Source: JAPHTQ01 sp050302275 (GTDB lineage: Bacteria; Pseudomonadota; Gammaproteobacteria; Thiohalomonadales; Thiohalomonadaceae). From it: a stretch of 64,000 nt of DNA. The position numbers and the translations under genes are program-made. The DNA lies in NCBI GenBank assembly GCA_050302275.1, contig JBNLAT010000009.1, forward strand, positions 1 to 64,000. The letters are read 5' to 3'. The stretch's first letter is position 1. Each line of letters begins with the position of its first letter. Under the pieces are notes generated by a model. The model saw nothing but the letters and a program-made list of their open reading frames with translations, had not been told where the DNA came from and made no database searches. This document shows, in pieces, positions 8,301 through 18,433 of the stretch.

Positions 8301-9071
8301 TTAACTATCAACCTTTTTGCTCTCATCGCCCTGCTCTCCCTTTACAATAATCACAGAGACGTTGTCATTTGCTCCATTCTCCAGCGCCATCTCTATAAGT
8401 TTTTCAACAGCCTGTTCGATCGTATTACTTTTCATCACATTGCATATTTCATCAAAAGCAATCATGTTATACAGCCCATCGCTGCACAAAAGAAAAGTGT
8501 CTCCGACCTGGACATCGAAGACTGTGATATCAACACACAGCTCTTGCGCCACCCCTACTGCGCGCGTAATCACATTCGACTCTGGGTGTTCGGCCGCATC
8601 TTCTCTCAACAGAAAACCTTGCTCGATGAGTTCCTCTACCTGGCTGTGATCACGAGTAACTTGTAACAGTTCACCGTTTCTTAGTCTGTAGAGCCGTGAA
8701 TCACCTGCCCAGAGACACACACCAACCCTGCCTTTCACAAACAAGGTAACAACCGTGCTTCCCAGAGTACGCCCATCAAGCATGATGTCCGCATACTCAA
8801 GGATGCGTGTATTCGCGTCTAGAATACAGTCCTCGACCACATCAACGAATTCACATAGTGATGACTGGGCGGGAACCTGTTCCAGCATTGTCACGATCAT
8901 ATTGCTCGCGACATTACCTGCTTCATATCCACCCATTCCGTCTGCAACGACCCACAAAGATGTTGCTTGTGAAGCCAGCACGGAATCCTCGTTGATCTCA
9001 CGCACGACACCAACATTTGTATCCAACGCCGATTCCCAGCGGATCGGACGCCTTATTGTCATATCACTCAT
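8301..9071 (-). CDS. pppA: PP2C-family protein phosphatase PppA
   Basis: A 256-aa cytosolic PP2C phosphatase. Metal-binding aspartates appear in NEDS, VVADGMGGYEAG, WAGDSRLYRL and LCSDGLYNMI, and GANDNVSVIIV lies near the C-terminus. In T6SS loci PppA reverses PpkA phosphorylation and resets the machine. The start overlaps the tagF stop at 9071 and the kinase gene follows after 9 bp, so kinase and phosphatase are made from one transcript. Confidence 0.92.
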   Translation of the reverse strand: MSDMTIRRPIRWESALDTNVGVVREINEDSVLASQATSLWVVADGMGGYEAGNVASNMIVTMLEQVPAQSSLCEFVDVVEDCILDANTRILEYADIMLDGRTLGSTVVTLFVKGRVGVCLWAGDSRLYRLRNGELLQVTRDHSQVEELIEQGFLLREDAAEHPESNVITRAVGVAQELCVDITVFDVQVGDTFLLCSDGLYNMIAFDEICNVMKSNTIEQAVEKLIEMALENGANDNVSVIIVKGEQGDESKKVDS

Positions 9072-9808
9072 TAACTTTCAGGAATCAACTGTAGTTTATA
9101 GGGCGACTTCCAATTTCGTTCTTGCCAGCGGCCATCTAGCATCGATGCAGCACCGCCCACTGGAGGTAATCCTTTACAGCTAAATAGCATCGGCTTTATA
9201 TATTCAGAACCGTCAGTCATCCAAACACTGAAGCTCTTTAAAGCTGATGACAATGAAGCATTAACCATACTTGGCAAAAGTGTTCTCAGATATGCCGTTT
9301 CACTTCCCGGCAAATCGATAACCATTGGTCCCGACTCACCTAAATCTGCTGTGGGTGTATAATTGCTATTGATAGCGCTTGTATTGAGCGAGATTGCCTC
9401 TGATAACTCATCAGCATCCATATCCCCATTAAGTGCAGCGAGACAGTTTTCTTCAACCAACTGATACCAGTCCGCCTCATTCAAAATGATATCGACTGGA
9501 TTGACATCACAGGGAAACTGCTTAACCACCGTTAGTGGAAAATAGCGCCCAACTCGGTCCACGCTGGGCAACATGATACCTGCGTACACATTGCCATCAA
9601 TTACTCCCGGAGAGAAAACAAACCGCCATATTGGACTAGTCAAATATACATTTAACCAGTCACCACCGATTTGCTCTTTAGAAGCTGAAATAAAGTGTTG
9701 TAACCATTCATCCCATGAGTTAATAAACCCAGCCTTAAGATTTCTGAAAATGAAGTCACCATACCCTGGCAATTTCCCATATATACCTGCAGGGTGGTTG
9801 GCACTCAT
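9071..9808 (-). CDS. tagF: T6SS-associated protein TagF
   Basis: A 245-aa protein with the family N-terminus GIYGKLPGYGDFIFRNL and the core W-FVFSPGVIDGNVYAGIMLPSVDRVGRYFPLTV. TagF is a post-translational brake on T6SS assembly in species where it has been studied, acting on the FHA-dependent pathway. The start is set at ATG 9808-9806, which forms TAATG with the tssM stop, in preference to an upstream ATG that would add six residues inside tssM. It sits between tssM and the phosphatase gene. Confidence 0.88.
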   Translation of the reverse strand: MSANHPAGIYGKLPGYGDFIFRNLKAGFINSWDEWLQHFISASKEQIGGDWLNVYLTSPIWRFVFSPGVIDGNVYAGIMLPSVDRVGRYFPLTVVKQFPCDVNPVDIILNEADWYQLVEENCLAALNGDMDADELSEAISLNTSAINSNYTPTADLGESGPMVIDLPGSETAYLRTLLPSMVNASLSSALKSFSVWMTDGSEYIKPMLFSCKGLPPVGGAASMLDGRWQERNWKSPYKLQLIPES

Positions 9809-12800
9809 TAGATAGTCTCCGGGCAACTGAAATTGCCCAACAAATTCTCATTGAATGGGTTATCAACGCTTTTAGCTTTAATGAGATACTCGATGTGGTG
9901 ATAATTACTCCGGCTTGCCTGCCTATCGACATCGTACGTAACTTTATACACATTCGACTGACTCGTTTTGGTCAGTCGTGATTGATCTTGCAGGCGGAAC
10001 CATGCCCATGGGCCACTATAGGTTTTTTCATGGCGCAATTCTGAAAGATCCTCAAACACAACCCGCACACGCCTGTTTGCATCATCTCCAGACCAGTTTA
10101 GAGGCTTCCAGAATTTCGGACCATGATTATAAGTAATGCGTTGGTCACCCACTTCCAGGAAGAATCTGGCATCATATTTTTCCATTTTATAGGGCTTCAA
10201 CTGGAACGATATGCTAGGCAGCTCTGGATTACCCCTGAAGAAAATGCTCTTGATTTTCTGTGAGCGTTGAATTTGCTTAAGAGTCGTTCTCGAAAAGCCA
10301 AGTGAGTAACCGTCTACAACTCTGTTCTCCCAGCCATTCCGCGTATTAATAAATGGATGTATAAATTCCTCGTAAAAGCCATCCATAACACCCTTTGGCT
10401 TAAAGAACTCACTAAAGTCGAACAGAGCCAACTCATCTTTTGCAGAACGAGTCAATGGGTAACGTCCGGCAAGTGCACGTGAGTAAGTATCATATACACG
10501 CGCACGCCACTCAGAGTTAACGTAGCCTTTAGCAGAGGACAGAACCGCTCTCCATGACTCATTACTAAGTTCTAGTAGCCAGCGTTGTACAGGTTGCGGT
10601 GCAATATTAGAGTGCCCACGCAAGGAGGTTATTGCGTTCCCAGCCCCACTCATATACCTGGCTTTTGCTACTTCGAATGACTTTTTGGCGGGATCAGGCG
10701 ATACCGCAACATCGCCCATGAATGCCTGCAATTCACGAATCTTATTCACAATAGAAGTTACAGGTGCGGGCTTTTTGCTACTTTCTCGCAATAGTACATT
10801 AAGTTCGCGATAGGTGCGGTCTACTCTCGTACCAGAAAACTTATCCGAGAGAACATTAGTAACTGTCCCTGCCCGACCCTCACCATAGTCATCATTGATA
10901 TTCTGCATCACTTGACTGGATAGCGTTGTATTCTCGGCCGATACCTGGAGTATTGATAGCAATGGCGAATACACAGGATCAGTCAACTTGGAAAGGACAT
11001 CCCTGGCTTCTCTGATGGATTGGAACTTTTTGATCGAAAGCGCGTTGAACAACGCATCCCAATGGGCCACGTAATCCGCAAAGTATAGCTCTTTTACTTT
11101 TTCGCTAATCTCATCTAAATCGTCTTTCACGAAATCAACACGATTGTCATTTGAGTCAGACAATACCCAACTCTCATTGATGACATCTTCAATAACAGGT
11201 GATTCTGTTGAGAGGTCTATAGCCTCATACCCCGCCTTTGTAAACATAAACGGCATTTGGGTTGCTGATACTGCTTCCGGTGACACCTCAAAGACATCCC
11301 TTACTGCCTCACCAAATTGATTCAGCATATCGACATCATATGCGTACTCAGGATTATTCCGGACACGACTATAAATACGTTGTTGCACAGGGACTCTAAG
11401 TAGCAATTCCCGAGTTGAACTCACAAGACGCTTATCTAATTGGTACGGCTGCAGATCAGTATTGAGTAAAGCAACCAAATGCGCCTCGAGTTCCTTACGA
11501 CGAGTTGCTTCGCCCTGCATGTGCGCATCCCAATCACGAACAAACCAGTTAACTATCATTGGCTTGTCCATATGTTCTAGTTTATTGAACATTAGATAGA
11601 CACGGAATGTATCGTAAAGATCGCCGCCACGATGCCCTTTACTAATCGTCTTTTCCAGATAATCGATTACTCTCGGGAGGAGCAATTCTGTTAATTGCGC
11701 GTTGTATGCCTCATCAGCAGAGGAGTCAACTGCACCATCATATAGCCCCATACCTGATAGCCATGGATGTGCATTCTGGTCATATACAACACTAGCCTTA
11801 GCCAGTGCATTCAATGTTGGAAGTACTACTCTAAGATCTTTATTCCATGGTGTATAACGCTTCTTCTCCGCATTAAATTCACCAATATAGCCTTCGACGT
11901 CTGACATATAGGAACTATGCCTGGTCACACTACCAGCCCAGATCGACAGTATTAGGACACTGAAGAAAGCTATGCCAGCATATGCACCACGTTGAGCCCA
12001 TTTGATGAATATTTCGTACTTTCTGTTTGAGCCAACCAGTTCAGACTCGGGAAACATTACCTGTTTAAATAAACTGCCCAGAAAAAAGCTTTTCCCTTGA
12101 GACTGCTGCAGTTGCACATTCTCACGTGTAAAACCAAAGTTTGATGAGACAGAAGTCATTAAACGATCTATTGGCGTGCCATCTTGTGTACCACTTGTGA
12201 AGTAAATACCACGCAAATATGGCTGATATTGGTAACGATTCTTTACAAATGCCTGACTAATAAAGCTAGTAACGATAGACTTCAGATTCTCAAATTGTTG
12301 CGGAAAACCTTGTATCGCGGCACGGCGCCTTACATCACGTTCGGAATGTACACGAGACAATTCCCTTGAATAAAGACGATCAAGAAGCTTCTGAAACTCA
12401 TCTTCAATGTATTCGTAATCTGGAGTTTGCGACGGACCAGGCGCATTTGGTAATGAAATCCCCCAAACTTGCTCTCTGTCTTCTTTGCTCAGGTCCTCAA
12501 AGAACTCCATAAAACCAGAAACCAAATCAACCTTGGTAAACATGAGGTAGATAGGGAAACGTATTTCGAGTTTCTCCATCAGTTCATCAATACGCATTCG
12601 TATTGTTTTTGCATGCTGCATTCGCTCTTCTTCTGTTTGCAGAAGAAGATCATGTATGCTTATTGCAACAATTGCGCCATTGATTGGCCTTCTGCGACGG
12701 TTTTTCTTCAGTAGTTTAAGAAAGCCTTCCCAGGCTTTACTGTCTACAACGCGATGACTGTCCTGTGTTGTATAGCGTCCAGCAGTATCGATAAGTACCG

Positions 12801-13353
12801 CATCATTGGTAAACCACCAGTCACAGTTTCTTGTGCCACCAATACCTTGCACAGCCCCTTTTCCGAACTGTTCTGCCAACGGAAATTCAAGACTTGAATT
12901 TACCAATGCAGTTGTTTTACCTGAACCAGGAGGACCAATAATAATGTACCAGGGCAATTCATACAGTGCCTGCGCCTTACCTTTTCCGCTAAATTTTAAT
13001 TTCTTTAACGTAGAAAGCGCTTCTGAAAAGCGTGAATTAATTTGGTTTATTTCATCAGCGGATTGTTCTGACAGGATATCGTTCGTACTTTCTTCCTGGT
13101 TTTCCTCAAGATCATCCACCAGCTCTTCATTGTGTTTTTTATTGAGCAGTTGAATACGAAGGTTGTTCAAACCCCACAAAACAAGTATGAGAATGATGGC
13201 AATCAGGCGAGCAACAGTGCTGCCGAGTGGCGCTGTATTATCCTCACCAAACTTAATCATTGGCCCAATGAACCAAATGAGTATCGACAAGGCGAGAAGA
13301 CCTATTATTGAAATAACAATTCTGTTTTTGAAAAACTCGAGAACTTTCTTCAT
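9808..13353 (-). CDS. tssM: T6SS membrane-complex protein TssM (IcmF)
   Basis: 1181 aa. Two N-terminal membrane segments lie at ~12-32 and ~45-62 and a third near residue 450 (GAYAGIAFFSVLILSIWAG). The cytoplasmic NTPase-like domain between them holds an intact Walker A, GPPGSGKTT, near residue 140, and DTAGRY. The large periplasmic region (~470-1181) corresponds to the IcmF-related and C-terminal domains that contact TssJ. TssM forms the trans-envelope channel with TssL and TssJ. Walker A is lost in some T6SSs; here it is kept. It ends in a one-base overlap with tagF. Confidence 0.95.
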   Translation of the reverse strand: MKKVLEFFKNRIVISIIGLLALSILIWFIGPMIKFGEDNTAPLGSTVARLIAIILILVLWGLNNLRIQLLNKKHNEELVDDLEENQEESTNDILSEQSADEINQINSRFSEALSTLKKLKFSGKGKAQALYELPWYIIIGPPGSGKTTALVNSSLEFPLAEQFGKGAVQGIGGTRNCDWWFTNDAVLIDTAGRYTTQDSHRVVDSKAWEGFLKLLKKNRRRRPINGAIVAISIHDLLLQTEEERMQHAKTIRMRIDELMEKLEIRFPIYLMFTKVDLVSGFMEFFEDLSKEDREQVWGISLPNAPGPSQTPDYEYIEDEFQKLLDRLYSRELSRVHSERDVRRRAAIQGFPQQFENLKSIVTSFISQAFVKNRYQYQPYLRGIYFTSGTQDGTPIDRLMTSVSSNFGFTRENVQLQQSQGKSFFLGSLFKQVMFPESELVGSNRKYEIFIKWAQRGAYAGIAFFSVLILSIWAGSVTRHSSYMSDVEGYIGEFNAEKKRYTPWNKDLRVVLPTLNALAKASVVYDQNAHPWLSGMGLYDGAVDSSADEAYNAQLTELLLPRVIDYLEKTISKGHRGGDLYDTFRVYLMFNKLEHMDKPMIVNWFVRDWDAHMQGEATRRKELEAHLVALLNTDLQPYQLDKRLVSSTRELLLRVPVQQRIYSRVRNNPEYAYDVDMLNQFGEAVRDVFEVSPEAVSATQMPFMFTKAGYEAIDLSTESPVIEDVINESWVLSDSNDNRVDFVKDDLDEISEKVKELYFADYVAHWDALFNALSIKKFQSIREARDVLSKLTDPVYSPLLSILQVSAENTTLSSQVMQNINDDYGEGRAGTVTNVLSDKFSGTRVDRTYRELNVLLRESSKKPAPVTSIVNKIRELQAFMGDVAVSPDPAKKSFEVAKARYMSGAGNAITSLRGHSNIAPQPVQRWLLELSNESWRAVLSSAKGYVNSEWRARVYDTYSRALAGRYPLTRSAKDELALFDFSEFFKPKGVMDGFYEEFIHPFINTRNGWENRVVDGYSLGFSRTTLKQIQRSQKIKSIFFRGNPELPSISFQLKPYKMEKYDARFFLEVGDQRITYNHGPKFWKPLNWSGDDANRRVRVVFEDLSELRHEKTYSGPWAWFRLQDQSRLTKTSQSNVYKVTYDVDRQASRSNYHHIEYLIKAKSVDNPFNENLLGNFSCPETI

Positions 13354-13402
13354 TACAAACTCATGTTTTATAAGGTCTGCCGATCAATATCCCGATACCT
13401 AC

Positions 13403-14362
13403 TTAGTTACGGGACCCAGATTCACCTACACCACGTTCAATTGTGCGCATCTCGGCCACCTGATCTAACTTTTCCACGACCGGTGAAGAAATGTTATAGA
13501 GCCAAATTCGGAACCCTGAGTAGCTCACAAGTAATATCGCACCCACTACACTTGCTATAACCCACATCGGCAGGTATTGGGCTAGCGAGTTCCTGACTTT
13601 ACCTAGCCCGTGCCATGAAGGTGAGAGCCCACGTTCGTATTCGCCTCTTTGACGCCTAATGGCGCTAAACAGGTCGTCACGAATCTTTTCGATTGCGTCA
13701 CGTCCCCTGTGTATTACGCGGTACTTGCCTTCAAAACCAAGACTTAGAAGCACATACATCAGTTCAAGCATATAAAGATTTTCTGCCGGCTGCTCCTTCA
13801 TACGTTCAAGCAACATGAAAAACTTTTCACCACCAGATGTCTCATTATGGAACACACTTAGTAGAGTACGTTGAGGCCACGCACTTTCAGATCCCCAAGG
13901 GGTATTGAGCACAGCTTCATCAAGCGCTGCACAAAGAGCATAACGTGAAGCCAGAACAATCTCCGGCTTGATGCCGGACTCTTTAGCTACAGTCTCGAAT
14001 GTTTTTAATTCGCCAATCAGGCTTTGGTACAAGCCTCCAACATTCGGGTGAGACATGGATTGTCGTATCTTGGCAAAAACAGCAATCAACGAAGATGCAG
14101 CATTTACCAGAGGATTCAGCCCTCTACTGGTACTGAAGTAGTTATTTGTATCGTTGTAGGTGGAGTAACCTGCCTGACTTGATGGTGTTTCTGTCCTTGC
14201 AGCTGGCGGGATTGAATTTTGTTCGACACGCGGTTGTGCAGGAGCTTGCTGTCCAGCATTGCCCCCCCTGCCACCAGGCATAGGACGGATTATCGTCCTG
14301 TCACTGTCAGGCTGCGATTGTCTGAATACCGTCTTATCAGAATTGTCTGATGACATTGCCAT
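13403..14362 (-). CDS. tssL: T6SS membrane-complex protein TssL (DotU), with N-terminal phospho-motif tail
   Basis: 319 aa. The N-terminal ~75 residues are disordered and contain SDKTVFRQ (Thr 11) and SDRTIIRP (Thr 23). The DotU domain (~85-265) includes ALCAALDEAVLNTPWG and LELMYVLLSLGFEGKYR. A membrane segment (~275-297, WVIASVVGAILLVSYSGF) lies near the C-terminus. There is no C-terminal OmpA peptidoglycan-binding domain. In Agrobacterium an N-terminal threonine of TssL is phosphorylated by PpkA and bound by the FHA protein; the motifs here are good candidates for the same event. The start could be Met1 or Met3. Confidence 0.93.
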   Translation of the reverse strand: MAMSSDNSDKTVFRQSQPDSDRTIIRPMPGGRGGNAGQQAPAQPRVEQNSIPPAARTETPSSQAGYSTYNDTNNYFSTSRGLNPLVNAASSLIAVFAKIRQSMSHPNVGGLYQSLIGELKTFETVAKESGIKPEIVLASRYALCAALDEAVLNTPWGSESAWPQRTLLSVFHNETSGGEKFFMLLERMKEQPAENLYMLELMYVLLSLGFEGKYRVIHRGRDAIEKIRDDLFSAIRRQRGEYERGLSPSWHGLGKVRNSLAQYLPMWVIASVVGAILLVSYSGFRIWLYNISSPVVEKLDQVAEMRTIERGVGESGSRN

Positions 14363-14407
14363 CTCCAGTACAAATAATCAGTGAGAGTGAATTTTGTTCT
14401 GCGGCCT

Positions 14408-15742
14408 TTATTGGCGAATTGCCCAAAACTCCAGTTCAAGACCGGGGAAATCGCCACCAACATGCAGTGCAAAACCACCTGAATTTTTCAGTTCATTCCA
14501 GAAATTACTATGAGAATCCAGCTGGAAGTAGGTGTACCCGGAATGATAGGGGATCTGCCTGGGAGCTACTGGGAGCGGCTTTATCGCAATACCTGGCATT
14601 GCAGCATTAACCAACTGCCTAATACGTTCTACTGGACCAATTTTTATCTGTGCAGGCAAATGAGTACGTAACGTATCTTCACGCACATCAGCTCGTGCAG
14701 AAAGAACAAACATTGCGCTACCAATCAGAGAACGATCAGTTATTTCAGCAACGCGTATGCCATATTTCTTCTCTACAAGTTTCATCGAAGTTGCCGTCTG
14801 TTCATAAACCATACTCAGGCAATTTCTGAGCTCGGACATTACAGGTGTAAATGTAGATTGAAGATCGTGGTGCAAGTATTGTGGAAACTCAGGCGTGCGT
14901 TTATTTTTTGCGACAAATGTTGACAATTCACCAACCATTTGTACGGACTCGCCGAACAAATCCAGAGGGTGCAGACCATTAACATTGGCCATATGATTAA
15001 CCATTGGCTCTAGTCTGTTGATAAGTTGTAGCATCATATAATCTGCTACCTCAGCAGTACCACCGCGGTTCGCATCAGCAAGACGCCCCGCAATAGCTTC
15101 GCCACGGTGATGTAGCAAACCAGAAACTTCAGCAAGATATCCAGATAGTTTTGTAGACTTATTTGAATCGAGACTAGTTGCTATATATTCATCATCCAGC
15201 AAAACATTTTTATCGTCTCTGGATTCGGCGATCCGAACCAATCCAATGCATGAGTAGCCACTTAAATCATCAGTATCGAGCATCAAGCGAAAACGCAACT
15301 TACCAACGTTAACAGGAACACTATCGCCAGACTCATTCGACACATCACGTGTTTGCTGCTCAACACTGAAATAGCGTGCCATACCCTGAGCGTCCATATC
15401 AGTCAGCACATCAACTGCGCCGGGACGTTTAACCGGAACACACAGATAAAGTACGCAATTATGTGTGTTCTCAGGAACCTCGAATACAGGTGGTGGCTCA
15501 TCCACGTCAGGAAAACTGAAGGGTGTGCCATCAGGAAATACCCCTCTCCCCTTAATAAGGGATATCTTGCCTAATGTCAGCAACTGGCGATCAATTTCAA
15601 ACTCATGCAATCCCCACCCATACGCCCCATAGGCTGAAAACTTGCCATCAACGAGACGTTCAAAGTAGCGCTCTTGCTGCTGAAAATGTTGCGGATTGAG
15701 GAACATACCCTCAGACCATATAACTCTACTATCTAGTGACAT
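14408..15742 (-). CDS. tssK: T6SS baseplate protein TssK
   Basis: A 444-aa protein with the family N-terminus VIWSEGMFLNPQHFQQQERYFE and C-terminal features IPYHSGYTYFQLDS and FWNELKNSGGFALHVGG. TssK is a trimeric cytoplasmic adaptor linking the baseplate (TssE, F, G) to the membrane complex. Here it lies between tssJ and tssL in the minus-strand arm, with 45 bp to tssL and 62 bp from tssJ. Full length for the family. Confidence 0.95.
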   Translation of the reverse strand: MSLDSRVIWSEGMFLNPQHFQQQERYFERLVDGKFSAYGAYGWGLHEFEIDRQLLTLGKISLIKGRGVFPDGTPFSFPDVDEPPPVFEVPENTHNCVLYLCVPVKRPGAVDVLTDMDAQGMARYFSVEQQTRDVSNESGDSVPVNVGKLRFRLMLDTDDLSGYSCIGLVRIAESRDDKNVLLDDEYIATSLDSNKSTKLSGYLAEVSGLLHHRGEAIAGRLADANRGGTAEVADYMMLQLINRLEPMVNHMANVNGLHPLDLFGESVQMVGELSTFVAKNKRTPEFPQYLHHDLQSTFTPVMSELRNCLSMVYEQTATSMKLVEKKYGIRVAEITDRSLIGSAMFVLSARADVREDTLRTHLPAQIKIGPVERIRQLVNAAMPGIAIKPLPVAPRQIPYHSGYTYFQLDSHSNFWNELKNSGGFALHVGGDFPGLELEFWAIRQ

Positions 15743-15804
15743 TTTTTCGCCAATTTAATGTGATTAGGGAAATACCCATCCAGACTGGATCCGTTCACCT
15801 TTTG

Positions 15805-16437
15805 TCAATACATACCGCTGACATCATCATATAAACCTTGCGCCTTACCTGCTGCATCCTGAGCGCCCTCAACACGACCTTTCAAGTCATCACCTTCACC
15901 TGACTGATAGCTATCTGTTGAGTTAGCAGTAATCACAACAATCTCGTTTTTTGATACACGCACAGTAGCCGTACTCTGAAAGACGTTATTGGCTACCACA
16001 GGTACGATAACCTTGTATTTAGAGTCCTTAAAATTAAGAAACTCAGCATAATACGCAACATAATTTGCATCTTTGTTTAGAACATAATGTTCAGTACGAC
16101 TTTCACCAGGCTTGAATCGTTTTAACTTGTGAACCGCCACCATATCTTCGCCAAGCAACTCTTTATCTCGTTCATAGATATCGATAAAATCTGCCTGCCG
16201 CATGGCTTTAGGCGCTTTTAATTCATACATACGAATAAATAAGGGGGAAGCTCTTCCTGATTCATCAGGGTTGATATCTGAGTCAACCACAAACTCAACC
16301 TGCAGATCTGTATCCATACCAAAATACGAACCAACCGCACTATTAAGCGATGTGCAAGACACCAATGTTCCACCAAGCATCAAAAAAGCGGATACTTTCA
16401 ATACTAATAAACCGTAACGAATAGACATAAACATCAA
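15805..16437 (-). CDS. tssJ: T6SS outer-membrane lipoprotein TssJ
   Basis: A 210-aa lipoprotein with signal peptide and lipobox LVSC (Cys ~28). The C2-like beta-sandwich core includes SPLFIRMYELKAPKAM, FIDIYERDKELLG and the family feature FKPGESRT. A C-terminal extension of about 40 residues is rich in Gly, Asp and Ala. TssJ anchors TssM at the outer membrane. The start overlaps the tagH stop by 4 bp; an internal Met a few codons later is also possible. Confidence 0.88.
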   Translation of the reverse strand: MMFMSIRYGLLVLKVSAFLMLGGTLVSCTSLNSAVGSYFGMDTDLQVEFVVDSDINPDESGRASPLFIRMYELKAPKAMRQADFIDIYERDKELLGEDMVAVHKLKRFKPGESRTEHYVLNKDANYVAYYAEFLNFKDSKYKVIVPVVANNVFQSTATVRVSKNEIVVITANSTDSYQSGEGDDLKGRVEGAQDAAGKAQGLYDDVSGMY

Positions 16438-18065
16438 CCTTTTGCCTGTTCCTTTTTCGCCAACGCAAGCTTCCTCAACTGATCCTCGTAAGCTTGCACG
16501 AATTCATCACCAAACAAATACTGAAAAGAGTTGTCCAGATCACCTACAAGATCTGTGTAGTAATCACTATACAGATCCCAGTTTTTCGCTTTTTGAACAC
16601 CGGGTATTAGCGCAACTTTACTACTTCCCTTTGAAAATCTTTCTTCCAGACCAATAGGATCAAAACGTGTAATGACACTTTTAAATGCAGCTCTTATTCC
16701 TGCAATTATCGCCACCTGATGTTCTGCTATACCGGAAAAACCTTCCTGAACTGCATCAATAGGTTTTTTGTATGCATTCCCCTGCTTGAGGAACATGTTC
16801 TCTAACGCATCGTCGACATTGGCAGAAAATTTTAGTGGGTTATTCTCAATCGGTTGAATCGTAGTGACATTCATCCTGAATTCATTCTTGATAGCGCTAC
16901 GAGAACTTAAAACCTGCATAAGTCCCTTCACGCTTTCTCGGATTACTTCGCCTGCTTTTTTATTAATTTCGGCAATTTGCTCATCACTAAGGCTATCAAC
17001 CTGAAAACCTAACGATTCGACCAGCGTTGTATCAATTGAACTATCACTATTAGCCTTGCGTTGTTGTAGTTGCTGCTTAAGCTTTTTAACTTCAGCAGCG
17101 ACTTTCGCGTTCGCCTTCTCCAGTGCTTTTTTCTGGATCTCAGCTAACTGACTCTTTGAAATGGTGTTTTCAGGTACTTTCGGGGTTACTTCACCCTCGT
17201 TCGGTATCGACACTGGTGCTGGAGCCTGTGAATCAGCACTCTTCTTTCCAGGTGTCGGCAGCTCAGGAGGGGGGGGCATACTTTCTGGAATCGGTGCAGA
17301 TGCCGTTGATTGCTCTATTTTCGGCACTGGGGCTGGTACAGGTCGATTTGGACCCAAATCATCATCCCAATCATCAGGAATGATTCCTCCAGCAGTATCC
17401 AGTGAGGACTCTGGCCAGCTGATCTGTTGATTCATTGGATCGGCTTGATCTGAGTAGCTAGTGTCAGAGAACGGGCTATCAAATCCTGATGGGCTTGATG
17501 ATGGTGTACCACTTACCTTATCTAGCGCCGCTAATGGGTCAGTCTCTTCCTGATCTACGCTAAACAACGAATCCGATTGAGGAACATAACCCGTTTCGAA
17601 TGGATTTGCGCCCCCACCAAAGGATTGATCAAAATCATTATTTGAAGAGAAAGGGTCCTGCCCGAGAAAGTCGTCAAACTGACTCCCACCATCTGTGACA
17701 GATTGCATCGGTTCAGCCATGGAAGATGGTTGATTTGATGCTGCCCCCCACAAATTCACAGAAAATTCATAATCCCCCATCGAGAATTTGTCGCCGTCAT
17801 TGAGTGGCAGCTTTCGGCCTTTCCCCATAGGCTCAGAGGACCCATTGAAGAATGTACCGTTTGTACTTAGATCGGTGAGGTAGTATTGACCACCTTCACT
17901 TGATATTTGGCAATGAAGTGAGGATAAATAGCGCTCAGGATCATCGAGAACCCACGTGTTCTCCTTACCGCGACCCAGTGTTCCGCCAGCAGCATCGAAT
18001 GTTTTGTTTGACTCGGGGACAGAGCTGGATGCGGGGGCCGAGCATATGGTGAGCATTAGTGACAT
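16434..18065 (-). CDS. tagH: T6SS FHA-domain protein TagH/Fha
   Basis: 543 aa. The N-terminal FHA domain (~20-105) has the phosphothreonine-pocket residues GRGKENTWVL, LSSLHCQI and LTDLSTNGTFFNG. A long Pro/Ser/Asp-rich linker (~110-330) follows, with a Lys/Gln-rich coiled stretch near 300-345. The C-terminal TagH domain (~370-540) includes KFSANVDDALENMF and a terminal YLFGDEFVQAYEDQL. It is first gene of the minus-strand arm, divergent from tssA. In threonine-phosphorylation-controlled T6SSs this is the reader that binds the phosphoprotein and promotes assembly. Confidence 0.93.
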   Translation of the reverse strand: MSLMLTICSAPASSSVPESNKTFDAAGGTLGRGKENTWVLDDPERYLSSLHCQISSEGGQYYLTDLSTNGTFFNGSSEPMGKGRKLPLNDGDKFSMGDYEFSVNLWGAASNQPSSMAEPMQSVTDGGSQFDDFLGQDPFSSNNDFDQSFGGGANPFETGYVPQSDSLFSVDQEETDPLAALDKVSGTPSSSPSGFDSPFSDTSYSDQADPMNQQISWPESSLDTAGGIIPDDWDDDLGPNRPVPAPVPKIEQSTASAPIPESMPPPPELPTPGKKSADSQAPAPVSIPNEGEVTPKVPENTISKSQLAEIQKKALEKANAKVAAEVKKLKQQLQQRKANSDSSIDTTLVESLGFQVDSLSDEQIAEINKKAGEVIRESVKGLMQVLSSRSAIKNEFRMNVTTIQPIENNPLKFSANVDDALENMFLKQGNAYKKPIDAVQEGFSGIAEHQVAIIAGIRAAFKSVITRFDPIGLEERFSKGSSKVALIPGVQKAKNWDLYSDYYTDLVGDLDNSFQYLFGDEFVQAYEDQLRKLALAKKEQAKG

Positions 18066-18433
18066 TAATCTATCTTCCTGACAAAACGCTTTCCAATACA
18101 GTCCTTTAGTAAAATGACAGAATCTTCCCTGTCTACTCGTTTAACTGATGCACTGAACTCAGAATCTGCTTCCGTTTGACGGTTAGCACCAAGCGACAAT
18201 GATGCAGGATATTACCTGTCTACGCTAGATGTTCCAAGTGTAAAAATTGAATTTGTGAATTTTGTGTCATTTATCTGAGTTAGCTCAAAAACTGGGACTC
18301 ATTATCTATGCGATAAAACTAAATCGCTTTACAGCATCAATTCAATCGCTTATAAATACGCGAACCGTCACGCGGATGAGACATGCGCAGCACGAGCGCG
18401 TAAATGCTTTAAAAGACAAGGACTACCATTTAA
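18066..18433. promoter_or_regulatory. Divergent control region between the two T6SS arms
   Basis: A 368-bp AT-rich gap between tagH (minus) and tssA (plus) with no gene. It must hold the promoters for both arms. I looked for a sigma-54 -24/-12 element (GG-N10-GC with TGGCAC/TTGC) and did not see a convincing one. AAGGA precedes the tssA start by about 10 bp. No operator can be assigned by eye. Confidence 0.5.

Noticed and set aside
7987..8304. Plus-strand frame of 105 codons over the kinase N-terminus
   Set aside because: Antisense to the disordered DKTR region; Leu/Ser-rich shadow with no start signal.
18066..18433. Sigma-54 promoter for the T6SS arms
   Set aside because: Some T6SS loci use RpoN, but no element with correctly spaced GG and GC plus flanking consensus was found.
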